From: Actinomucor elegans
Taxonomy: Eukaryota > Mucoromycota > Mucoromycetes > Mucorales > Mucoraceae
DNA: 64,000 nt
Reading direction: 5' to 3'
Assembly: GCA_026027325.1 (NCBI GenBank)
Contig: JAMSLZ010000005.1
Span: 806,001 to 870,000, forward strand
Shown here: piece by piece, positions 48,388-57,220 of the stretch
Numbering within the stretch: the stretch's first letter is position 1
Layout: every line of letters starts with the position of its first letter
Program-made: the position numbers and the translations under genes
The notes under the pieces: generated by a model
What the model was told of the DNA's origin: nothing
The model's input: the letters and a program-made list of their open reading frames with translations, nothing else
Database searches by the model: none

Positions 48388-49413
48388 ATGTCGGAAAACA
48401 GTAATAATAATGCCTATTTGAAATTTTTGGCACCTTTGGAAACCTTCTCTGGTGTTTCTGGTGATGCCAAAGCCGAAGCCTGGTTAAAAAGCGTTAAAAG
48501 AGTTAAAGCTGTCTCGAAGATGGACGACACAGCAGCCTTGATCGTAGCAGCAAGTAATATGGTGGGAAAAGCGCAAGTTTGGTGGGATTCCATCGAAGAT
48601 TCAACGGTTACCTGGACTGATTTCGAAATGAAGTTCCACAAGAAATTCCTGCAAAACCGTGTTGCTGAAGCTTGGAGCGAAATTAAGGTCATCAAACAGG
48701 GCGAAGGTCAAGAAATTGGTGACTTTATAGAAAAATTAAATAGTCTATTCAAGGTGGTGAATCTCACTGATGATGAATCCAAAATGTCCTTCTTTATTGC
48801 CTCTGTTAACGAATCCATTGCTTACGAATTGGAACGGGGTGCAAAGTCTACTGGTAATACAAGAACCTATGATTCAGTGACAGAAGAAGCTATGGAGATC
48901 GGGAAACTGCAAAAGAAATATAAGCTTCATGGTAACGGTTTTATGAAGCATGCCACTGATAAACGAGTTACTTTTGAAATAACACAGGATAATGTCAATG
49001 GTCAAAGTGGAAGTGTTGCATCTGCTCGTACTACTACTGGTTCAAACGACGAACGTCTTTCGGTCGATTCATTGGCAAGCTTAATTGAAGCAGTGAATTT
49101 GTTAAACATTAATATGGTGCAACAGCAACAGCAGATGACTAACCTGCAAAAACAGCAACAGCAATCCTCCTATCAGCAATCGGGTGCCGGTAATAGTAGT
49201 TATTCTTTTAATCGTCCCCCATATGGTGGAAGACCAATGCAATGTTGGAACTGTGGACAAGAAGGCCATCCTAGTCGTTATTGTTCAAATAGTGGTAAAA
49301 GCAGCAATGAAGCAGCGATGAATGGTGTTAGCGACCGTGGTGTAAACAGTAGTGGATCAAGTAATAACATTGGTAATAATAACAGTGTGGGAAAAGAGAA
49401 CGGACGCCAGTAA
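48388..49413 (+). CDS. Retrotransposon Gag
   Basis: 341 residues from the first in-frame ATG (48388, MSENSNNNAY). The capsid-like retrotrans_gag core (about 12-130) reads LETFSGVSGDAKAEAWLKSV, AQVWWDSIE, WTDFEMKFHKKF, GDFIEKLNSLF. A Gln-rich linker leads to one CCHC zinc knuckle, CWNCGQEGHPSRYC (CX2CX4HX4C). The ORF ends at TAA 49411-49413. A GGGAAAA heptamer in the correct zero frame lies 15 nt before that stop, and the -1 frame is open into pol. Confidence 0.93.
   Translation: MSENSNNNAYLKFLAPLETFSGVSGDAKAEAWLKSVKRVKAVSKMDDTAALIVAASNMVGKAQVWWDSIEDSTVTWTDFEMKFHKKFLQNRVAEAWSEIKVIKQGEGQEIGDFIEKLNSLFKVVNLTDDESKMSFFIASVNESIAYELERGAKSTGNTRTYDSVTEEAMEIGKLQKKYKLHGNGFMKHATDKRVTFEITQDNVNGQSGSVASARTTTGSNDERLSVDSLASLIEAVNLLNINMVQQQQQMTNLQKQQQQSSYQQSGAGNSSYSFNRPPYGGRPMQCWNCGQEGHPSRYCSNSGKSSNEAAMNGVSDRGVNSSGSSNNIGNNNSVGKENGRQ
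49389..49395 (+). promoter_or_regulatory. Candidate -1 ribosomal frameshift heptamer GGGAAAA
   Basis: Fits X XXY YYZ in the gag frame (G GGA AAA). Slipping back one base yields GGG AAA AGA GAA, which is the pol frame. That frame stays open over the gag stop at 49411 and into the ORF ending at 52223. A downstream stimulatory structure was not worked out. Confidence 0.6.
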
Positions 49414-52223
49414 ACGAGGGAAATACTGGTGTCCTTAACAATACAATTCCCATTCCACAATCCCAAAATAATAGGCAGAACTTGAATATGATTCAAGTAA
49501 CACCTCCAAACAATAGTAAAAACACAAAGAAAACAAAAAATAATAATAACAACGAAGTAAATATATTTGCAATGAAAAGAAAAGAAGGTGTTGAGGGTAA
49601 CACCTCATTTTCTGAACAAGAGAAGGGTCGACCGTCCAAGAAAGGCAAAGAACGTGAAAATGGTGCTATATATTCCTATATTCCTCAAGGGCAAGGGCAA
49701 GGTATCCTACAACAAGATGTTAACACCTTACCAAGTGGTGATCGAGGTATACCGAAGGAACAAATTAAGAAACTAAAGAGAAAGAATCCTACCAAGCTAG
49801 CCGTCGAAGTTGACTGCGAAGGTACATGGGAGAAGTTAAAGAAAACCCCCGTTACGATTTCCATGGCTGAATACTTAGCTACAAACAAGAAGGCTGCCCA
49901 AGAAGTAAAGAAAGGTATAATGCACTTATACAGGCGAAAAACGGAACGTAATGGACAATATGGCAATCCAATGGTTATCAACACGTTGCGAGCTGAAGGC
50001 CTACTGGACGAACGAGAATATCGTAGAAATCAAAGCATCAATAATGTTAGCGTGTCTTCTGGTGATAGCAGTAATGACGACGATTACGATCTGAATGAAG
50101 ATGGTAGCGATCTGGATGACGGCGAAAGCGATAGCAGTGAATTTGATGGATATTCTAGTGAAAGCAGTTACGAAAACGATTATGACGAAGAACAGGAAGA
50201 TGAACAAGATAGTGTTATTGGTTACCCTTACAACCCAGAAGCCATGAAACGAGCTCAACCCTCTAAAATTATGGTAGCGATTGGTAATGAGCTAGTAACT
50301 GCTATTTTGGATTCGGGCGCTGCTGTAAGTGTCATTTCAAAGAAACTTGCAGATAAGATTGGTGTCAAAGTCGAAGAGAATGGAGAATCAATACCTCTAA
50401 TGGGCTTCCACAATAATGGTAAAAGCGTAAGGTGTAAAGTAGCTACTGATGTAAAGGTAAAAATTGGAGGTCATATCAGAAAAGAGCATTTTTGCATAGA
50501 TGAAAGTTCGAATAATCGAGAAGCATGTTTACTTGGGCGACCATGGATAAGAAATCACGATATTCGATTAGTGAATAAGGGAAGTATGGTGATTGTCCCA
50601 ATCAAGAATGGCAAAGATTTTATTGAAGTGCAATGTGTATCTGACGACCCTAACGAAGAAACGGACAATGATATGGTTTCAATGACACCTATCTATTCTG
50701 TACAGGTTCAGTGTAATAAACACGAAATCTCTAATAATCAACCTAGTAGGAATAATAATGAAGGTCACGGATTGAAATCCTATCAAGAAGAAGTAGTTGC
50801 CGATGAATTCTGGCGTGAATATAACGATGACGAAGTGAATGAAGAGATCCCTGAAGTATTTGCTAAACTAATCAAGAAGTACAAGAACTGTTTCGTGGAA
50901 TATAATGGCATTGGTCGCGTTAAAGGAGCTTATCACGAAATCAAGACTACTAGTGAATCCCCAATTAGATCTAAACCCTATAGACTGACATTGGATGAAG
51001 AAGAGAGTTTGAAAGAAGAACTGGATAACCTGCTAAAACTCGATATTATACGTCCTAGTGATGGTGAATGGTCATCCCCTATATTCTTTGTACCCAAAAA
51101 GAATGGAAAGTTTAGACTGGTAGTGAATTACATACAACTAAACAAGATCACGGTGAAAGATAGCTATCCTCTACCCCACATTGAAGAAGTCCTTGATTCT
51201 CTCGGCGGAAATAAGTGTTTTACAACGTTGGATGCTGCTTCTGGATTCTGGCAGATAGAACTACACCCAAATTCAATTGCAAAATCAGGTTTTGTGACAA
51301 AATATGGATGCTATACCTTCTCTGTGATGCCATTTGGTCTCTGCAATGCCCCAAGTTCTTATACTAGGTATATGACGAATATACTACGCGAGTATATTGG
51401 TGTTTTCCTCTATGTGTTTATCGACGATGTCATTGTATATAGTCTCGATCAAGAATCTCATTTGAGACATTTGGAAATGGTATTTGAAGCATGTTCTAAA
51501 GCTAACCTACGACTTAGATTAGAGAAATGTCAAGTTGCAAAACCAAGTGTTACTTACTTAGGTCACGAAGTTGGTGAAAGAGGTATTAGGCCTTGCGAAG
51601 CAAATGTAAAGAAGATCCGTGAATTGAAGGAACCAACTAATCTGGAAGAAGTACGAAGCGTACTAGGAATGACTGGGTATTTTAGGCGGTTTTATGAAGA
51701 GTATAGTGCTAGGACCGAGCCACTCAATCGACTAACTAAGAAGAATGCGAAATTTGTCTGGAAACAAGAACAACAAGACGCGTTTAACTATTTGATGAGT
51801 ACGTTAATCTCTCCTCCGGTGTTATCATATCCAATCAGATCGCAGGTGAAGATCTTGACGTGTGATGCAAGCTATAAAGGTCTTGGTGCTATTTTATCTC
51901 AGTCACCAACCGGTAACGAAGAAAACGAAACGGTAATCAGTTATGGTTCAAAGTCGATCAACAATAGTCAATTGAACTATACCGTTACTCACTTGGAGGC
52001 ATTAAGTATTGTTTGGGCTGTGAACCGGTATCGCTATTATTTATCGAACAAGGAAGAGTTTGTCATCAGAACTGATCATGCAGCGTTGGAGTTTATTTTG
52101 AATAGCGACAAACCAAGTCCGAAAATTGAACGGTGGAAAGCATGCTTGATGGGATATAAGTATAGAGTGGTGTATAGAAGAGGTAGTGACAACCCATCCG
52201 ATGCGTTGTCAAGGCTATGCTAA
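49389..52223 (+). CDS. Retrotransposon Pol: protease, reverse transcriptase, RNase H
   Basis: Frame open from the gag overlap (heptamer 49389) to TAA 52221-52223, about 944 codons; the first in-frame ATG is 49488. A Lys/Asn-rich and then acidic linker (to about 50,230) precedes the aspartic protease (ILDSGAAVSVIS, near 50,310). The reverse transcriptase has VPKKNGKFRLVVNYIQLN, TLDAASGFWQI, VMPFGLCNAPSSY and the catalytic FIDDVIVYS near 51,420. RNase H reads LTCDASYKGLGAIL, NYTVTHLEALSIVWA, RTDHAAL. The ORF ends right after DALSRLC, where most Ty3/gypsy polyproteins continue into integrase. Translation as a Gag-Pol fusion by -1 shift is inferred. Confidence 0.9.
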   Translation, partial: GKRERTPVNEGNTGVLNNTIPIPQSQNNRQNLNMIQVTPPNNSKNTKKTKNNNNNEVNIFAMKRKEGVEGNTSFSEQEKGRPSKKGKERENGAIYSYIPQGQGQGILQQDVNTLPSGDRGIPKEQIKKLKRKNPTKLAVEVDCEGTWEKLKKTPVTISMAEYLATNKKAAQEVKKGIMHLYRRKTERNGQYGNPMVINTLRAEGLLDEREYRRNQSINNVSVSSGDSSNDDDYDLNEDGSDLDDGESDSSEFDGYSSESSYENDYDEEQEDEQDSVIGYPYNPEAMKRAQPSKIMVAIGNELVTAILDSGAAVSVISKKLADKIGVKVEENGESIPLMGFHNNGKSVRCKVATDVKVKIGGHIRKEHFCIDESSNNREACLLGRPWIRNHDIRLVNKGSMVIVPIKNGKDFIEVQCVSDDPNEETDNDMVSMTPIYSVQVQCNKHEISNNQPSRNNNEGHGLKSYQEEVVADEFWREYNDDEVNEEIPEVFAKLIKKYKNCFVEYNGIGRVKGAYHEIKTTSESPIRSKPYRLTLDEEESLKEELDNLLKLDIIRPSDGEWSSPIFFVPKKNGKFRLVVNYIQLNKITVKDSYPLPHIEEVLDSLGGNKCFTTLDAASGFWQIELHPNSIAKSGFVTKYGCYTFSVMPFGLCNAPSSYTRYMTNILREYIGVFLYVFIDDVIVYSLDQESHLRHLEMVFEACSKANLRLRLEKCQVAKPSVTYLGHEVGERGIRPCEANVKKIRELKEPTNLEEVRSVLGMTGYFRRFYEEYSARTEPLNRLTKKNAKFVWKQEQQDAFNYLMSTLISPPVLSYPIRSQVKILTCDASYKGLGAILSQSPTGNEENETVISYGSKSINNSQLNYTVTHLEALSIVWAVNRYRYYLSNKEEFVIRTDHAALEFILNSDKPSPKIERWKACLMGYKYRVVYRRGSDNPSDALSRLC

Positions 52224-52237
52224 AAAAAAAAAAAAAG

Positions 52238-52271
<34 letters not shown>

Positions 52272-52378
52272 ATGGGTACGCTATGGTAGTGACGTATGTA
52301 CAAACAATGCAAGTATACATAAAGAAATACAGTAGTATGGATATCTTAACACAACATTAGGGCGGACGGGAGGGTTGT

Positions 52379-52413
<35 letters not shown>

Positions 52414-52441
52414 AATTATATAAATATAAAGGAAGTCAGAG
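52224..52441 (+). other. Spacer with three long A-tracts between RNase H and integrase ORFs
   Basis: Following the pol stop the sequence is A15 (52222-52236), G, A29 (52238-52266), about 114 bp of mixed sequence with stops in all frames, then A30 (52381-52410). It cannot be closed to one polyprotein by a single base change. Confidence 0.8.
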
Positions 52442-53863
52442 ATGGCTATAATAATATCGAAACAAAAAACTTATTCACTATATATGCAGACACCGACAAC
52501 ATTATTTATCACAAAAGCGACTATCACAAGAACAATGGAGTATCCAACATATATAGCAATAACTCAGTTAATCAAGAACAAGACATATCCTCTGGATAGC
52601 ACAGCAAAATTTAGAAAGAAAATGGATCAGATGGCCAAGAATTACATAGTGTTTAATGGAAGGTTGTATACAAGAAGTAAAGGTGAAGAAGACTCTCTAG
52701 AGGTACTGCATGAAGGCAATGTTGAAGAAATAATCAAAAAGGTCCATGAAGAAGGGCATCTTGGAATCAACAATACCTGGTACAAAGTGAAAAGAAGATA
52801 TCATGCAGCAGATTTATTCGAAAAGGTGAAAGAAGTATTAAAAGTATGTGATACATGTCAATTCAGGAAGAAAAGGCCGGCAAGAAGAACAGTGTATGCA
52901 AAACCAATCTCCAGTGGTAGATATCCATTTTATATGATTGGAGTTGATGCTGTGGGACCTGTTATCAAGTCGAAAGAAGGGAACAAGTATATTTTGGTAG
53001 CTGTGGATTATCTGACGAGATGGCCAATGGCTCAAGCGGTCAAGGAGATATCGGAAGAAACTACTGGTGAATTTTTGTATAATCAAGTCGTGCAGAATTA
53101 TGGAGTACCAAATTACATACTTACTGATCGAGGGTCCAATTTTGTATCAACTTATGTCAAGACGTTTTTGAAGACTATCGGCTGTAGGCATCTTACTACT
53201 ACTGCATTTAGACCTCAAACAAATGGGCTTTGTGAACGTACAAATCAAACCTTAACTCAAGTAATAGCAAAATTGGTAAGAGATCACGGCGAGACTGAAG
53301 ATTGGGACAAGATGATACCATCAGCTCTGGTCGCCTTGAGATCAATGAAGAATGATACTACAGGTTTCACTCCAAGTCGGTTATTGTATGGATACGATCT
53401 CAGAACTCCTAGTGTATGGCCTGCACCAAGAACAGACTACGTAGAAGGAGAATTGAATGAAGAAATCTGTCGCAGAATCGAAGAAATTGATAAAGTAATG
53501 GCGAAGTGTAGAGAAGACGCTAGGTTGAAGTCTGACGAAAAGAAAAAGAAGCAAAAGGCGAGATATGATAAGACAGTGCAAGAAAGGAAAAGATTTGAAA
53601 TTGGTGAACAGGTGTTGATGAGAGATCATTATAAAGAAAACAAGTTCTCTGACGTATGGATCGGACCGATGACTGTCATGAAGGTGAATAATTCTGGTAC
53701 TTATCATTTAAAAGGACCAAATGCAAGAAGGCTAGAAGGCGCGGTTAATGGTGATCAATTAATCCCATATAGTAGAAGGAAATCAATGGTGCCTGACGTT
53801 CAGATGAAGAAGAACCAAGAGATATTTCAGTCGTGGTTGGAAAGAAGGAGTGCACAACAATAG
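52442..53863 (+). CDS. Retrotransposon integrase (separate ORF)
   Basis: 473 residues from ATG 52442, in a different frame from pol. The zinc-binding HHCC domain reads VHEEGHLGIN ... VCDTCQFRK. The DDE catalytic core is intact: Asp in GVDAVGP, Asp in LTDRGSNF, Glu in NGLCERTNQ. The C-terminal GPY/F module appears as WIGPMTVMKVNNSGTYHLKG. No chromodomain is recognisable in the last ~50 residues (RRKSMVPDVQMKKNQ). Residues 1-60 are Thr/Ile-rich without a known fold, so the true start could be downstream (MEYPTYIAI or MDQMAKNY). How it is translated is unclear: reinitiation, splicing or slippage on A-runs are all possible. Confidence 0.9.
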   Translation: MAIIISKQKTYSLYMQTPTTLFITKATITRTMEYPTYIAITQLIKNKTYPLDSTAKFRKKMDQMAKNYIVFNGRLYTRSKGEEDSLEVLHEGNVEEIIKKVHEEGHLGINNTWYKVKRRYHAADLFEKVKEVLKVCDTCQFRKKRPARRTVYAKPISSGRYPFYMIGVDAVGPVIKSKEGNKYILVAVDYLTRWPMAQAVKEISEETTGEFLYNQVVQNYGVPNYILTDRGSNFVSTYVKTFLKTIGCRHLTTTAFRPQTNGLCERTNQTLTQVIAKLVRDHGETEDWDKMIPSALVALRSMKNDTTGFTPSRLLYGYDLRTPSVWPAPRTDYVEGELNEEICRRIEEIDKVMAKCREDARLKSDEKKKKQKARYDKTVQERKRFEIGEQVLMRDHYKENKFSDVWIGPMTVMKVNNSGTYHLKGPNARRLEGAVNGDQLIPYSRRKSMVPDVQMKKNQEIFQSWLERRSAQQ

Positions 53864-53894
53864 AGTTTAGAGTGGTAATTCTGGAAGGGTAGCA

Positions 53895-54302
53895 TGATAC
53901 GTAGCGTGGTGTATAATCCCCACTCTAAACTAAAAGAACCCTAGACGCACACCACCTACTATATTAGGCCCTTAAGGTCCGACCTTAATATTTTACTTAC
54001 ACTACGAAATAACTTAGTTACACACTCTACTCTCTGATAATTTAAATATCATTATAATTTAACTTATAAATAAACAAGCTTTTCTTTTGATTATAAATTG
54101 AATAAGACGTTTTAACGAGTTTGGAATTGATACTTGGAAGGATTTGAAAAGATAATCGCGAATCATTAACTTAATAGAACAAATATACATTTTATACATC
54201 AATATTCGATATAAATTCATATTAATCTCGGGTGAATTGTATCAGAAGAACCGTAAAGCAACTCAAATCAAGAATTCACACTTTAGTACCGTAAACGTAT
54301 CA
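53895..54302 (+). repeat. 3' LTR (408 bp)
   Basis: Second copy of the LTR, preceded by purine-rich GGAAGGGTAGCA and followed by ATAG, matching the four bases before the 5' LTR. Confidence 0.95.
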
Positions 54303-57220
54303 ATAGTTGTCAGTTCTGTATCTTGTAATGGATGTCTGTAGAATCAGTTCTCTGTGACTATTCTACACGTGATCAAGAAGTATATTAAAGAAGTATTATA
54401 AAAGATACAATATAAGTATTTTTAAGATACAAACTGAAGATAAGCTTTATTCAATAAAATTATAATGGTATTTATATTATTCTAAGACGGATGGATAATT
54501 ATATATGGATATGCGCTTTGGATATTTATAAAGGAATATTTCTATAGTAGTATGATTTTCTAACAATCATCTTGGCAGCGGGCTTGAGTTCATATAAGGC
54601 AAGTTAAGTGTACCTTAGTCTTCTTGCGTGTTGTACTGGTATTGGGCTTGAACTTCCTTTTTCGTCTTGCTTCCTTCTTTAATCTCAGCTCGACTTCTAT
54701 TGGTAGCTCTTCCATTGTGGAGTCAATGGGTTCGACATAGTTTATGATATTGAAAAATTATTATGTTAGTTATTCAAAATTATTTTTCAAGCCCAGATGA
54801 GTACCCTATTGGATAACGGAGGGCTAAAATCTCTTTAATTAATAGAGGTTATTGGTTGCGGACAAACTTTCTATACCTCTGTTATCATTCGCTACTGGTT
54901 TCGAAAAGTTTCTCCACTACCTTGGTCTTGTCTTTCATACTTTTGATCTTGCTCTATATATCGATTCTTTCTAAATACCTTGATTTCTTTTATTTTATAT
55001 TTTATCTTAATTTATTTTATTTAGCTTTAGTTAGAATTTTTAATGACTAGCCCTTTTATTTATTTTTGCGGTAAAAATTGAAATATAAAACGAGTTTGTG
55101 AATCAGTTAGAACCATTTTATGGATTTTATTGATTCAAAGTGAGTTAAGCAATTCTATCTAGCTTGTATCTCTTGTATTTATACTTCAAAGGAAATGATC
55201 TTTTAGTAGCAATCAAAGGTCTTTTTAATATATGTTCACTCTGCATTAATTGGTTTTTTTCTGCGGTGATCCAAAACTCCCTCTTGGTGGATGGTTGAAT
55301 GAATCCCCTCTTTAATTTATATGCAAAGTGCTATATGTGAATTTCACCACAATTTTGACATGTCTGGACATTTTTAGAGGAATCTCAGTCGATCAAATTC
55401 TAAAGACTCGAATTCTCAAGCATATGGTCAATATGTTGTTTTGGAAACATAGTTTTGTCTTAAATTTTTTAATCATATATATATCCCCAAAAGTTTATTC
55501 AATAAAAATCATCATCATTTTTTGGAGGAAGTCTATTTAGTGATTGCTTTTTGGAGAAAAGAAGTTCTTTTACATGAAATCAAACGCAGGTTACAAATTC
55601 CGGTATTATTATGGATTTGATCAAGAAGATTAACCTTTCCTTTTGGTTTTTGAGCTTAGTAGGCTGTTATAACGCTCTGATCACATTCGCATTATTCTTG
55701 TTATCGCACACATTTAGTCAAACCGACTAAAAACCCTTATATTTGCTAAACGGTATTGCAATTTGTTACGTGCCTGAGTTATATGATGTCACATTTCACT
55801 CATTATTTTTTGGATTTAGTAATGATCCGTATTATTAAATGACGTTAAGAATCATACAATTTGAACAATAAGTAGAAGAAGCGTCCCTGCTTGTTTGAAG
55901 TTGTTTGGTTAATTCTAGCTCAAGCTATTCGCGTTTCTGTGTGGGCCAACCGACTGTTTTCTTTTTTGGGTGGTCGTTGTTCAAGTCCCAACACTTTTCT
56001 TTTGATTCAAGTCTTGAGATTTCTTTGTTATACAGTCATTAGCAATTATTTTTTTTAGTTTTTCTTTCTTTTCCGTGATCATTTAGATAGTTTAGAATTA
56101 TTTTTATTTGATTTATTTTTCGAGGAAACATCTTTAGATATTCAATTTATCTTAGTTATGTTTACTTTCAGCAGTTTGCATAATGATTTTAATCTCAGTC
56201 ATGCAATCGGATCTGACAGATTTTCGATGATCCAGACTGACATTATGGAAGAATCATCATTTTTTTGAAATATTATAAGAGAAGACATACTCGAGTTAAT
56301 AAAACGAACAAGCTTTTTCTTTTATATTTTATATTTTATATTTTTATATTATACATCCTTCGCTGTCTTTTGAAGCTTACACCTATTTCCTTTATTACAC
56401 ATTTTGTTCTATATACTCAATTGATATCTTTCAGTCTAGTATCAAATTGTTTATATATTGTTTATTCTTTTATCTTCAAGTTATTCAAAGTAAACATAAG
56501 AACAATGCCCCACATTATCATATTTAATAAAAGTAATGGGTTCATTTGATTGGTTACTGTATACAAAAACACTTATTTGAAATTCAGGAAACCATAAAGC
56601 GTTAAAAAACATCGCCAATGCACTAAGCGAGATTTATTTTTAAGCCATTGTTAATACAGTGGAAATACGATATATAAAGATCAAGTTTTCTTTAGAATGG
56701 TAAAGTATTTATAAAAAGTGTATACTAAAGGCAAAAAACGCTTTACAATCAGTCATGGCACCAAGAGACTTTATATAATAATAAAAGTAAAGATGTTGGA
56801 TGCATGGCATTAATTTCTATATATTTTCTGTATTTTAGAACTTTATTGTTGCTGCCTAGCGATATACATAATTTTGTATATCATTCACGAGCATACCTTG
56901 GGTTATGAAATTAATCGTTGCTGCCCAACAATCAACGATAAAAATACGTTTAGGGAAAATTTTGATTCAATCATTGATCCGAGAAGTAACTACGTGCTAA
57001 AAGAACGAGCTGGTATGGCTCATTATATGATATAGTACTGGTTTACATGGTCTGTATATCCAACATCAAAGCGTTCAAACATTTCAACCTCCTCTTACAA
57101 GTAAGTGACATAAGTGTATTTTAGCTGTAATGACGTGGCTTCTGCCTTCTAAATAGGACAATGAGGAAAAATAATGCGCGTTTTCTTTCAAGAAAACGCA
57201 CTTCTTTCACTTGCTATACA
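54303..57220. other. AT-rich intergenic region; Ufd2 promoter at the right end
   Basis: No gene supported. A 45-codon minus-strand stretch at about 54735-54600 (PIDSTMEELPIEVELRLKKE, then KKEARRKRKFKP) has a coding look and may be a transposon or exon fragment, but no partner exon was found. The T-rich 54.8-56.6 kb part encodes only hydrophobic chance ORFs. A TTTTCTTTCAAGAAAA palindrome at 57180-57195 lies just before ATG 57221. Confidence 0.45.

Larger units (their letters stand above)
47790..54302 (+). mobile_element. Complete Ty3/gypsy LTR retrotransposon (6,513 bp)
   Basis: Two 408-bp LTRs (47790-48197 and 53895-54302) bracket gag, protease-RT-RNase H and integrase ORFs in the Ty3/gypsy order. 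The LTRs start TGATACGT and end ACGTATCA and look identical throughout, so insertion is recent. ATAG precedes the left LTR and follows the right one, consistent with a 4-bp target duplication. A primer-binding site adjoins the left LTR and a purine-rich GGAAGGGTAG precedes the right one. It sits head-on against a tRNA-His gene. Unusual points: gag and pol in different frames with a shift heptamer, and integrase in a separate ORF after A-tracts. Core catalytic motifs are intact. Confidence 0.95.

Noticed and set aside
52224..52441. Single sequencing indel joining RT and integrase ORFs
   Set aside because: The spacer has stops in all three frames between the A-tracts, so one indel cannot fuse them.
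54856..55540. Two hydrophobic ORFs of 64 and 70 codons
   Set aside because: Same compositional artefact in T-rich intergenic DNA.
56265..56549. 94-codon hydrophobic ORF
   Set aside because: T-rich DNA gives chance Phe/Leu/Ile runs; no conserved motif, start context or partner exon.
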